The translations under genes and the position numbers were made by a program. 64,000 nucleotides of DNA from Apis mellifera. Lineage: Eukaryota; Arthropoda; Insecta; Hymenoptera; Apidae. Positions 24,701-34,510 of the stretch are shown here, piece after piece. The DNA is taken from contig NC_037653.1 of NCBI RefSeq assembly GCF_003254395.2, positions 4,647,783 to 4,711,782 on the forward strand, read 5' to 3'. The notes beneath the pieces are model-generated. The model searched no databases. It was not told the origin of the DNA and worked only from the letters and a program-made list of their open reading frames with translations. Within the stretch, counting starts at the first letter, position 1, and each line of letters starts with the position of its first letter.

Positions 24701-27700
24701 CGTAGGAACGTCGTTAAACATTATAATTCATTTCGAGTCGTAAATCTCGAAACAGTTTCGTTTACTAGCCAGGCCCTTATTCGCCCGTTTCTCGAGGCCA
24801 CTGTTCTTTAAACCAGCGTCCGTTAAAGGCAGCTTTAAATTGCTCTCCCTTATCTCTTCTTGCTCCGTGAAAAAAGAGACACACAACACCTGGAGGGGAG
24901 AATTTCCCTTTTCCATCTTTTTGATTCCATCCTTTTTAACCTTCTAGCAATCCGTTTATTAAAGCTTTCAATTTCGATCTCTTCTCACGGTGGAAGTTTG
25001 ACGTTAAATTGGTTATACGTTCGTGAATTCGATGCTCGGCGGCCATTTTTCTCGTTTTAATCGCCGCCATTTAGATAAGATTAGCTCGTTAGGCGTGCCT
25101 CCGTTCGTTTTTCGTCTTCTCCGTATTCTGTTAATATTTCTCTTAGAGTTTGTGGAATATCTGAGTAATTTGCGATGCAAGGCGAGGAAAATTTAATTTC
25201 TCGAAGATAGAGTGAGTTTGCGGTAACAGTTAGTGAGTTTTAGGTTATAGATTCTGTAATATTTTTTTGCATGCTGCTCTATAATTTTAATAAAAAAAAA
25301 GTAAGGAATGTATTGAAATTATTGTAAAGTTTCGACAAACTATATTATTTAGTCATCAATTTCTGAGAAATTAATTCAGGTATCGATTAGAGTTTAGAAT
25401 TTTTCTTTCGAAGAAAATTCGAAACTCGGAAGTAAGGAATCGTCGAAAATGAAATTTTTTTCGCAAAATTTTGTAATTTCTACTCGATTTTATTAAATGA
25501 TTATTAAATTTATCATTTATATTCGAAGAAGTGGCATTCATCACGCGTACGAAACAAGAAAATTGATCGGGAAGCGGAATAAATTTTTTTGCGTGGCCAG
25601 CGACATATGACCGGCGATGAAATAAAAAAAAAAAAAAAATTATGAATAATAAATATTTCAACTCGTTTCGCGCAATGCGGCTAGTAGAAATTAGCAATAT
25701 TTTCGTCAAGCGGATCGCAGTAAATAATCCTCGTGACGTTTGCCAAGTTTTTTGACGTAATTTTTAGAGATATATAACTTTTAGAGCTGTCCTCTCTCGA
25801 CGAAAAATTTCACGAATAAATAAACGTTCACGATATTAAAAGAATAATTTAATCGTTGTATTTTTTTATGCATAATTTCATTTAATCATAAAGAAGTTTA
25901 ACTTCATCAAGAATTATTCTTGGAAACTTTTCCAAATGGAAATCAAAAGTCTTCTTTTCGAAAAATTAATATTCTCTGTATATTCTGTTAATAATTCTGT
26001 TAATAATTATTGATAGCTGTGTCGAGTCACAGCTTTTAACTCCCATTAATATTCAGACGTCTCGAATCTTCGAATAAATTAATACGCGTTCGGACGACCG
26101 ATCACCAACTTCTCCCCGATTAATCCTAATTTCGCCCGATCTCCATTTCCAATAATTTTAGAATTCTCCCGGATGGATCGACGCTTAACACTGTGCATTG
26201 CGCAACACCCCAGATATTTCTACCGAGGAGAATAATTGTAGACGTGTTATCCAGCGTTGACAGTGATCGATCGAATTTTCCATCGCAACCAAAGATTGCA
26301 ACCTATTAGAATCTAATTTCCCTAGATATATCACTAGATGGTTTTCGATTATTCTAGCCTACTCTCCACCGTTTTTAAACATATTTCCATCCAGGAACAA
26401 AGTTATTGGCCTATAAAATATTCAGAAATCGAACATGATAGAACGATTTTTAATTTATAATTTTGTTTTACTCGTTCTGATAAAATTATAAATTATAAAT
26501 TATAAATCGAACATATATAACGGTGGTATATATGTTATAGGTTAATCGTTACGCTTAAGATTATCTCCACGAATTTTTTCGTAATTAACTACGTTTTTTT
26601 TTTATCTATTTTTATGAAAGTGGATCGAAGAGAAAAAAGGAAGGAAAATTGATAATGACTCGTTCACAATTTTTCACGCACCTACGATCAATTTTTGTTT
26701 ATTTTTTATTTTTTTATTTTCTACCAAGTTACCACGGGTACGGCTTTGTACGGTGGATATAGATCGGTGAATCGAATTCGTTTCAGCGCTCCCGATGGCA
26801 TCGAAAATAAAGGAGTTGGCCAAAGCCTGGCTCTCTCACAAAGAGAGTGTATGAAAGTGTTGTGCATCGATTTTGATAAAACTTTATAGGCCAGTGAAGA
26901 ATATTCGTATCCTTTTTTTTTTTTTTTCAATTCGATTCTTTTTATCAACTTAACGTTAGTTGGCCCCGAATAATTGCTAAAACTTTTCTAACAAAGATAT
27001 TCTAATAAATATATTTGTAAATTTATAGAATAAAAAAGAAGAAGAAAGCAAAAATCGTTTAATTGCATGTGAAAAATTCTCGTTTAATTTTCTCAGAGAA
27101 AAATTAAGAAATATCGATCGATTAATTTTATCGTCGAGTTGCACGCAGTGTTGGAACGCACGATTTACAAGAAATAGGCTTGCAGCTTGCAGTCGAAGCC
27201 GAGGATAGGAAAGTTTAAAATTACAAAGCGGAAAGTTCCGGCGTGTTTTCAGCTTTTGTCCATGATACACGGCGCTCTCGAACCCCTCTATTCATCAACT
27301 TCGAAGACGTATTCGGGTTTCGATTTAACTACTCCCCTCGAATCCACCACTATTCTTCGACGTAGTGCTGCCTTTCCTCAACCGTGGATCTTTGTTGGGA
27401 AAAAATTGTCCGCTCGAACTTCTCTCGTTAATATAAAGAGAAAGAGAGAGAGAATTGAAATATAACAAAAAATTTTTAACTTTGTCTTTCAAGATAATAT
27501 TATATTGAATTCAATTTTTATAGTTTAAGAAAAATCAAGAATTAAAATTAACGATTAACTTCTTGTCAATAAAAAGGAAAGAGAATTGAAATCGAAAAAA
27601 AAAAACGATTGCTTCTTATATATAACAAGAAATTTCGAGGATTTTTAATAAATTTTTAACTTTGTCTTTCAAGGTAATTTTTATAGTTTAAGAAAAATCA

Positions 27701-29472
27701 AGTGATTAAGAATTAAAATTAACGAAATTAACTTCTTGTCAATAAAAAAGAAAGAGAATTGAAATCAACGATTGTTTTTTATAAGAAATTTCGAAGATTT
27801 TTAATAAATTTTTAACAATATCTTTCGAGATAATATTATATTTTATTGAAAGAGACTTCAATTTTTAAAGTTTTAACGATTAACTTTTTGTCAATAAAAA
27901 AGAAAGAGGATTGAAATCATTTTTAACGATTGATATTTTTATATATAACAAGAAATTTTGAGGATTTTTAATAAATTTTTAACTTTGTCTTTCAAGATTA
28001 TAGTTTAAGAAAAATCAAGTGATTAAGAATTAAAATTAACGAAATTAACTTCTTGTCAATAAAAAAGAAAGAGAATTGAAATCAACGATTGTTTTTTATA
28101 TATAACAAGAAATTTCGAGGATTTTTAATAAATTTTTAACAATCTCTTTCAAGATAATATTATATTTTATTGAAAGAGACTTCAATTTTTATAGTTTAAG
28201 AAAAATTAAGAATTAAAATTAATGATTAACTTCTTGTCAATATTATTATTGTTTTATAAAATCTTCCTTCCTTCTTAAGAAGCTTCAGTTTTCGTTTAAG
28301 AATTTTCTTTTTTTAAATTTGCCAAATCTAACAAATTTCAGAATTTTCAAATTAAACTAAAAAAATATCTAATATCTGAGCTAATACTTTTTCTGAAATT
28401 TGTAATTTTTAAAATATCCGTGTGATGACAGTCAATAAATTCGAATAGGCGACATTCCTGATGTTCCAACATCATCAAACATCGCTCAAATCTGATCTTC
28501 GAATTAATAAGCTGGCAGTCGAGACAGCTGCTAATTATTTCACAGTTACCAAGATCAAAGTAAAGTCCTCGTTCATCTTCCTCTCGATTTCCAAAGTTTC
28601 CAAAGTTTTCTGATCCATTTTTTCTTTTTATCAATCTTTCGAAATTGCATAAAATTTCGAAACTCTCGACACTCGACTTTATTTTATCCATTTACATTTC
28701 ATTGTAATATACATATACATTTTTCTCTTCGTTACTTTCATAGAGTATTTCGTTTCTCGCCATTTTTCTTTTTTTTTTTTGAAGGTTAAACAAAATCGTT
28801 TCAAAAAAAAAAAAAAAAAACACGAACAATGGATTTCGAAATTCCTTGCGTCGAGCTCAACAACATCGTTGTTCGGGTTACGCAACTTTCCTCTATTTTT
28901 TTTTTATATATGTTTGTCTCGCGGAATATAGAAACCAAATATAACGCCTCACTCTCTATGTATATATATGTATATATACGTGTGTGTTTATATTTATTGC
29001 GAAATAAAAATAAAATTGGACCGATATAGAGTTTCTAAAATAAATAAATAAAAAACCCGACTTTTGAAAATGGGAATAAGAGGAAAATGCAGGAGGGATC
29101 AGGTCTCGCCTTGGTCTCGTCGTCACTTGTACAGGCGGGCCGATATTTGTCAATTTGTCCGGATACATTCGATTGGATCCCCCTTTTTTCCTTTTCGAGA
29201 CGCTGAGGAATCCTCTGCGGGGGAAAAAAGCGATAGGATTGTTGGGGATAGTCTGTGTTTTGGGTGTTGTTCGAGTTGACGGGGAACTATTCGTTTCGTG
29301 TCGCATCCTCGATTGCCGTTGCCTTCGAATGAAAAGCGCGGTCCACACTTCGAGGAAAAAAAAAAAAAAAGAAAAAGAACGTTTTACGAATCGAAATTTC
29401 GATCTATCTTTCAAAATTCTCGGAATTTTAAAAAATATCGTCGAGTTGATTCAATGTAATTGGCAAAAAAGA

Positions 29473-29557
<85 letters not shown>

Positions 29558-32500
29558 TAATATAATAATAATAATAATAGTAATAATAATAATAGTAATA
29601 ATAATAATAGTAATAATAGTAATAATAATAGTAATAATAAAATAATAATAATAACATAAAATTAAAATTGAATTAATTCGAAGCTACAAGAAAGATCGAA
29701 TTATAATTAAAGATTGGAGGGGGGAAAAAAAAGAACGTTTTATCGAATCGAAATTTCGATCTATCTTTCAAAATTCTCGGAATTTTAAAAAATATCGTCG
29801 GTCGAGTTGATTCAATGTAATTGGCAAAAAAGAAAAAATAATAATAATAAAATAATAGTAATAATAATAGTAATAATAGTAATAATAATAATAATAGTAA
29901 TAATAGTAATAATAATAATAGTAATAATAGTAATAATAATAAAATAAAATCAAAATTAAATTAATTCGAAGTTATAATTGCAAGATCGAATCGCAATTAA
30001 AGATTGGAGAGGGGGAAAAAAAAGAACGTTTTACAAATCGAAATTTCGATCTATCTTTCAATTCTCAGAATTTTAAAAAATATCGTCGATCGAGTTTATT
30101 CAATGTAATTGGCAAAAAAGAAAAAAAAAATAATAATAATAAAATAAAATTAAAATTGGGAATAATTCGAAGCTACAATTGCAAGATCGAATCGTTTAAA
30201 AAAAAAAAGTTACAATTAAAAGGATTCGATCGCTTGAAATCGCTCGGCGTTACCGATAAAAGGTAAGACCCGGCTCTCTTTCTCTTCCGCAAAGAAAAAG
30301 AAAGAGAGAGAGAAAAGAAGAGCGAAAATTTTTTCAGACATTTTCTAACGTAAATCCACGAAAATTCGCTGATGCTAATGAGGCGATTAATTGCGAGATT
30401 TCCGTGGAAATTTCGGCCGGTAGTTCGGGACGGAGGATGGGAAGGGAAGTAGAAGGAGAAAGGGAAAAAAAAGAAGAGAGCGAGAGAGAGAGAGAGAGAG
30501 CGAGCGAGTCAGACGGAAACGGGTATAATTAGAGAGGGCGGGGTAGGACAAAGGAGGGAATAAGCAGAACTAGACTACTTTGCACTTTCGTAGGCTCCAG
30601 GCTGTCGTGTACAATAGTCCCTCATCGATATTGTCTCCGCCGACAAATTGCTCCAGGCTTTCGATATCGATCGAGCCGACCTTTAAAACTATTCCATCCT
30701 TTACCATACCTCTTTCTTTCTCTCTCCCTCCCTCCCTCTTTCTCCATCTCGCCGGTTTTTTCCCGACCCGAGCAATAATGCATATGCACGCGCGAACGAG
30801 GAGGCGAACGAAAGAGAATACTCGTTAATAAAGAATCGCGTCGATAGGTGGCGCGCGTGGGCTTCGCCAAACACGCGACTTCCGACCCGCCTTTGACCGT
30901 ATCGGATGCTGGCCGTGGACGGCGCTACGCCTCGGGCAGCGCGCGTCCATTCATTTCGAAAGGTAATTTTAAAGAGAAGGAAAGTTGTCGTGGATCGTAG
31001 TTGCCCGTTTCTTAATTCGTCGAGGAAATCTAGGTGGAAGTTATGGATGGAATTTGAAAATTGAAATTGATCTAATATATATATATATATGTATCGAGAA
31101 TTTTCTTTGGTTTCATTAATAAGCTTAAGGAATAATTTTAAAAGTTCAAGTTTTTAAAAAGTTAGAAATAATTATCCAAGAATTAAATACTGTCGGACAC
31201 AGTGGAACACGAGTGAATGGATTAAAATTTAGTTAAAATTATGAAACGAGGCTGCAATTATTTTTGAATTTTTTTTTCTTAATAAATTCAATAATTCGCG
31301 CAAGCTAATTGAAAATCTAAGTTTTTAAGAGAAATAAGCTCTCATCAAAGCCTCGTTAAAACGGTGAATTTCCCAAATGTTAATCGCCAAGATGCATTAA
31401 TCTTGCGAAATCGTGCATTCTTCCGTGGAGAAAAAAAAAATAGGTAAATAAATAAATAAAAAAAGATCGAAGCATCAATCTCTTTTTTTTCCTCTCTTTG
31501 TTCCACTGTCGAACGAAGATTAACCCCTCGATGCACCCCCTCGGTGTCATAGTTATTTTTCTTTCTTTTTTTTCTTTTTTTTTTTATCGTTCGACCAAGA
31601 GATGTAACAATGTGAAACCGTACTCTCTTCCATTTTTTTTTCTTTTTTTTTTTTTTTTTTGTTTTATCAGCCATCCAGGTTTGGTGGAAAATATCTGGAT
31701 TTCATATTCGAGGCAATTTTTCGGGATACGGGTCAAATTAGTTTTATTATCAAAAAATGTTTCAAAAGTTTTTGCTCAATTTCCGGCTCGACACGCTTGC
31801 AGTTAGAGGTTTCGAGAAATTGGCCAAGGTTTACACAATCGATTTTTCTCTCTCTCTCTCTCTTTTTTTTTCGATGCTTACCAACTTACTTTGTTACCAT
31901 CGAATGGTAAGCTGATTTTTTTTTTTTTTTTTTTTTTGGTTGGAATTTTTTCCCCCTCTCCTGTATTAATTTTGTTCCTTTTTCTCTCTTTCTTTTTTTC
32001 CCCCCCCCGAGTTAAAAAATGTAACGGTGAAGTTTAAGCCGCTTTCAACTGCGATTCCGAAACTGTTTAATGAATACGAGGCTTGAAAAAAAAAAAAAAT
32101 TTTCCTTTCATTTGTATTATCTTCCGCTTATGGAAAAAAGGGAATTCACGTTTCATTGGGCAGAAAGGATGTGTTGACGAGCTGTTATAGAAATTTCTTT
32201 CATTTTACAAAACGTAGAAAGATAATTTCAATCTATTTTATCTGAGGAATATCTTTAATTAAAAAAGAGTATTATAAATATGTGACAGTGTTAAACAAAT
32301 AATACATACATTTTATATTTTATATAATTATTTAATACATTTAATATATTTATTTAATACATTTTATATTTTATATAACGAAATCATTTGGAAAATCGAG
32401 AATAATTAAAATAGGCAAATCTTTTCGAAGAACACGTTTGACTCGTGTGACCTTGTAGCTTCGACTTAATTTTCTTTCCTCGAAATTTCATCCTTTATCC

Positions 32501-34510
32501 GCGGAACAAATGTTATTCGATGTCGAAATTCAAATAAACACTTTTTTGTCTTCGAAGATAAAATTAAACAAATTTAAATTCTCAGGGAAAATTGAATCAA
32601 ATCTAATCCCAAAAATCGTGATAATAATCACAGTTGTAATAACAAAAATTTACAATATCCCATCCTATGAAAATAATGAAAATTAATTAGATTACCGAGG
32701 CAAATTAATCGAATACAATTTCCATCCTCGTCTCGATCCGATCTTAATACAACAAAACTCCCTTCCAACAATCCTATTCGTTCCCTATTTGATCGCGAGA
32801 TTCAATTTATAACGCGAGAAATTGCCTTCCCCTCCCCTCTCCTCGAACGAAGAATTCCCCAAGGAAACGAATCCTCCCTTCCTCCCCACCTCGACGAATT
32901 ATTACAATTATTTCTTTTCGCTTTAACTCGGATTAATTAATTTCCCCTTTACACCTCCAACCAAGAATTGGGCATTCTTTCTTTGCCCCAAACCGCTTCC
33001 CCTCCCCTCTCATGTTGCAACGAACAACAAACGATGCTAGTCTCGAGGTAATAAGAATGAATTTCCAAGGAGCGGGGGGAGGAGACGGAGGAGGAGGGGG
33101 GCGTTCCTCTCTCGAGAAGCGGTCGGGTGGAATTTCTCGTTATTTATCTCTCCTCGCCATCCTTCTCCTCCCTTCTCTCCTAGTTTTGGACGGAGTCTCG
33201 CGCGAAACGTGGAAGGAAGGGGAGGGGAGAAAATGAGAAGTGGGAGAGAAGTGGCGGGAGGGGAGGAATTTCTGTCGTTTGGTTATATATTCGGGCGAAG
33301 TGGACAGAAATTTTGGTTTTGCGGATTTTCTTTCTCTCCGTGTGGATGTTGGAGAGGAAGGAAGTGGACGAAAGAAGTTTTTTTCTCCTCTTTTGGAAAT
33401 CTTAGAGATGTGATGAAATAAATGATTTTTCTTTCGAATGAAAATTTACGATACAACAGTGAATAATTTCAAATAAATAATTGGATATGAGAGAGAGAGA
33501 GAAAGAATAAGAAGTGTATTTGTAAAGAGATAATAATAACAAATCGTTTGTTTAAATTCTTTTTTTAGATCATTGGTGCAATAGAGTATGATTATTATCC
33601 GTTTTTTCTCCCTCCCTCCCTCCCTCCCTCTCTTTTGACCAGTGTATCGTTTTATATTCGCGATGAGAATCCTCTTCGATAATTTGAAAAATTGAAAAAC
33701 TCTTGGCTACCACTTCGTCGAAACTAGAAATCAAGCTCACACTTAAATCCCCTATATCTCCAATTAACGATCTCCTCCAATTCGCTTGAATATCGGCGAA
33801 CGACGGTATTATATTAATACCTTGTACATGCAAATGTATAACGAGAAAAAGTGGAAGAGAAATACTTTTAGAGAGAATACATTGCGTTATTTATAATCTT
33901 TCGTCTATTCATTATCGAATGGAACAAGAAGAGAAATTTTCATAACGTGAAAATTTGCCTCGTTTAACACTGATTCTAATCGAACGCTGGTTTGATTGAA
34001 AATTGTTACACGAATGATGTGAATCGACGCGATCAAATTTACAATTTTATTCTTCGTATAAAATTCACTTCTTCCTCTACACTAAATTCTGACTAAAAAA
34101 AAAGAAGAAAAACACTCTTCTCAAAAACGAAAATCTCTCGCCTCTCTCTTTTTCTCTCCGTTCAAAAATTCGATTTATAACCGATTCACGAGCCCACCTT
34201 GTTTCAGTGTGCAGCGAGAATCCAGGTCTGAGCGGCCGTTATCACGCCGGGCTTTGGAGTGGAAAACGGTGGTCCTGTTGCCGGTTGTCGACGCGCTCCG
34301 CCGAGGGTTGCGACACTTGCAGCTCCTGGTCCTCGAAGCCGTTGAACGCAACCAACCCGTCCTCCACATCCTCCGTGCCGAGCTTCACCTCGGCCGCCGG
34401 GAGCACCGTAGCCACCACCACCACTGCCGCTATAACCGATCGACCGCAGACGACCAACTCGGAGGCCAACAACAATCCCATCGTTCACTCGCAGGCCCGC
34501 TCCACCATCG
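6614..34510 (+). CDS. Btk29A: Tec-family tyrosine kinase Btk29A, 5' part (PH domain and Btk motif)
   Basis: Cytoplasmic tyrosine kinase of the Tec/BTK family; the PH domain binds membrane phosphoinositides and recruits the kinase after receptor signalling (family knowledge; in Drosophila, Btk29A acts in ring-canal growth, epithelial closure and germline control). Exons seen: 6614-6616 (ATG only), 10407-10592, 23557-23818, 34208-34510, about 251 residues. Phases agree at every junction. Together they give a split PH domain and a Btk zinc motif with the exact H-x10-C-C-x9-C spacing of human BTK. The rest (proline-rich part, SH3, SH2, kinase) must lie beyond base 64000. The last donor is uncertain: GTTCGT at 34511 or GTAATC at 34515; both are weak, and reading through meets a TAA at 34517-34519. 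The introns total about 27 kb in this window and at least 29 kb follow. The family is secure; the start and the 3' edge are not. Confidence 0.88.
8485..8502. repeat. Alternating purine-pyrimidine tract
   Basis: Eighteen bases of strictly alternating TGCGCG repeated three times, within a CpG-rich patch in an otherwise AT-rich intron. Such tracts can adopt left-handed Z-DNA; that is general knowledge, not shown here. GCGC words also resemble NRF1 half sites. Confidence 0.6.
9691..10305. repeat. 50-bp tandem minisatellite, 11 full copies
   Basis: A 50-bp unit beginning TGTTTGTTAAATT and ending TTTCTAATCAT repeats head-to-tail from 9741 to 10290 (unit starts at 9741, 9791, 9841 and so on to 10241), with partial copies at 9691-9720 and 10291-10305. 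Copies differ by only one to four bases, for example ATATA versus GTATA, GTATTTG versus ATATTTG, and one TTTATT in place of TTTGTT at 10141. High identity implies recent expansion or gene conversion. The array ends about 100 bases before the acceptor of the first PH exon. Confidence 0.95.
10407..10592 (+). CDS. Btk29A: Btk29A exon: N-terminal half of PH domain
   Basis: Acceptor TTTTCAG, donor GAG|GTGAGT, 62 codons, phase 0 at both ends. It encodes GGPPSGMAGKDGKVEPKSGD followed by VVRQGFMVKRSQNKKRFTP and VNYKQRWFVLTRRYLVYYDG. The KRSQNKKRFTPVN block and the R in KQRWFVLT align with the phosphoinositide-binding basic loop and Arg-28 region of human BTK ([20 protein letters not shown]). These residues are intact, so membrane recruitment is probably retained. 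An internal ATG at 10425 is the alternative start. Confidence 0.93.
13925..13998. repeat. (CT)37 microsatellite
   Basis: A perfect 74-base CT repeat. On the opposite strand it is GA, a binding sequence for GAGA-type factors and a polypurine tract able to form triplex DNA. It lies directly upstream of the promoter-like block at 14.0-14.94 kb. It produces artificial Glu-Arg and Ser-Leu reading frames that are not genes. Confidence 0.97.
14040..14938 (+). promoter_or_regulatory. Promoter-like CpG-rich block with candidate first exon
   Basis: After the CT tract comes about 400 bases rich in CpG, with polypurine runs (GGGGAGGGGAGGGGGGAGA near 14125), an initiator-like GGCTCAGTCGG near 14281-14291 and several CT/GA stretches. 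The sequence stays relatively GC-rich until a strong donor, TTGGAG|GTAAGATG, at 14938/14939, after which it falls back to AT-rich. This is the pattern of a promoter with a 5' UTR exon. If used, it would splice to 23557 or further downstream and skip the first half of the PH domain. Function is inferred only. Confidence 0.4.
15787..16790. repeat. Tandem array with alternating short and long units
   Basis: The phrase ATCCAAAATTATTA recurs at 15787, 15940, 16133, 16288, 16481 and 16587. Spacings are 153, 193, 155, 193 and 106 bases. Long units contain an additional segment with TCTACAAAAATATTATTAAA that short units lack, so the array is a higher-order repeat of about 347 bp made of two related monomers, with a truncated last part. 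Each monomer also carries TATAGCAATTATAG and a poly-A next to TCTAGAATC. No coding potential. Confidence 0.9.
18681..18737. repeat. (TA)28 microsatellite
   Basis: A perfect 57-base TA run. It creates an artificial Tyr-Ile run in a 160-codon frame at 18447-18929 that has no other protein-like feature. Confidence 0.97.
20605..20835 (+). CDS. Doubtful small ORF with signal-peptide-like start
   Basis: Not a recognised gene. The frame is open from 20374; starting at the ATG at 20605 it would encode 76 residues. The N terminus is basic then strongly hydrophobic (FLLIFVYNIIQC at about residues 19-30), like a secretion signal, followed by a hydrophilic part with a dibasic KK. It ends VERVCI with a stop at 20833-20835. 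A good donor-like AGA|GTAAGTG lies at 20592/20593, just before this ATG. AT-rich sequence easily makes such hydrophobic frames by chance, so this is reported as doubtful. Confidence 0.15.
   Translation: MTTFILKLLSKKILLNETIFLLIFVYNIIQCDINIDRLYSQSLDHRLNNKDLKKTRHVNDTLFPINNEENVERVCI
21286..21464. repeat. 90-bp tandem duplication
   Basis: The segment beginning TCAGTGTATAATATAATAAC at 21286 is repeated from 21376 with near identity (the second copy reads AACTCATAGGG for AACTATAGGG). It includes the internal palindrome-like phrases AGTTACTA/TAGTAACT. Simple recent duplication. Confidence 0.92.
23557..23818 (+). CDS. Btk29A: Btk29A exon: C-terminal half of PH domain
   Basis: Acceptor CCGTAG, donor GCCG|GTGAGT, 262 bases, entering in phase 0 and leaving after one base of a codon. 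It starts RRKERGRIAVESVHVVET, matching the BTK strand RRGSKKGSIDVEKITCVET, and ends PFQVGYREAGQEYTLYLLAA followed by DRTEWIRAIRA, the last strand and C-terminal helix with the invariant Trp. Between lies a long Gly-rich loop (about SLGSNAGG to GGGGGGIPPG), longer in glycine than the acidic/proline loop of vertebrate BTK. Base composition is GC-rich, unlike the flanking introns. Confidence 0.94.
27480..28250. repeat. Tandem repeat family of about 155-180 bp, five copies
   Basis: ACTTCTTGTCAATAAAAAAG or a close variant occurs at about 27558, 27730, 27893, 28048 and 28229. Between copies, ACGATTG, ATATATAACAAGAAATTTCG, AGGATTTTTAATAAATTTTT and TCTTTCAAG recur in the same order. Unit lengths vary (172, 163, 155, 181) because of small deletions. 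No reading frame is preserved, so this is a satellite-like repeat. Confidence 0.88.
29372..30230. repeat. Triplicated unit carrying (AAT)n tracts
   Basis: A unit of about 300-360 bp occurs three times, beginning AAGAACGTTTTA near 29375, 29731 and 30022. Each copy has a unique part (CGAAATTTCGATCTATCTTTC, then ATCGTCGAGTTGATTCAATG-like sequence and TTGGCAAAAAAG), then an AAT/TAA microsatellite, then TTAATTCGAAGCTACAA and AGATTGGAGGGGG. The AAT tracts are about 180 bases (29473-29653), 110 bases (29835-29943) and only about 15 bases (30128-30142). AGT interruptions appear in the first two. Confidence 0.93.
30420..30962 (+). promoter_or_regulatory. GC-rich island with possible first exon
   Basis: A GA-rich stretch (30420-30520) is followed by CpG-dense sequence with GGTGGCGCGCGTGGG near 30847 and GGCGCTACGCCTCGGGCAGC near 30920. 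It ends with a donor-like CGAAAG|GTAATTT at 30962/30963 and then returns to AT-rich sequence. It resembles a promoter with an untranslated exon; no homology supports this. Confidence 0.3.
34208..34510 (+). CDS. Btk29A: Btk29A exon: Btk-type zinc motif and Ser/Thr-rich linker
   Basis: Acceptor GTTTCAG; the first two bases complete the Val codon split from the previous exon. It encodes VCSENPGLSGRYHAGLWSGK, then RWSCCRLSTRSAEGCDTC. Zinc ligands are His at 34243, Cys at 34276 and 34279, and Cys at 34309, with the same spacing as His143/Cys154/Cys155/Cys165 of human BTK. The remainder is Ser/Thr/Asn-rich (TVATTTTAAITDRPQTTNSE), a flexible linker that would lead to the proline-rich part and SH3. 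Donor 34510/34511 or 34514/34515; failure to splice gives a stop at 34517-34519. Confidence 0.93.

Larger units (their letters stand above)
23819..34207 (+). other. Btk29A intron 3, about 10.4 kb
   Basis: Begins GTGAGT and ends TTTCAG. It holds tandem repeats at 27.5-28.25 and 29.37-30.15 kb, a GC-rich promoter-like island at 30.42-30.96 kb, CpG-containing islands at 24.2-24.5, 26.0-26.3 and 32.8-33.4 kb, and many poly-T runs at 31.4-32.0 kb. No coding exon was recognised. Confidence 0.65.

Noticed and set aside
29155..29953. Poly-Asn and poly-Tyr frames
   Set aside because: Direct translations of AAT microsatellites.
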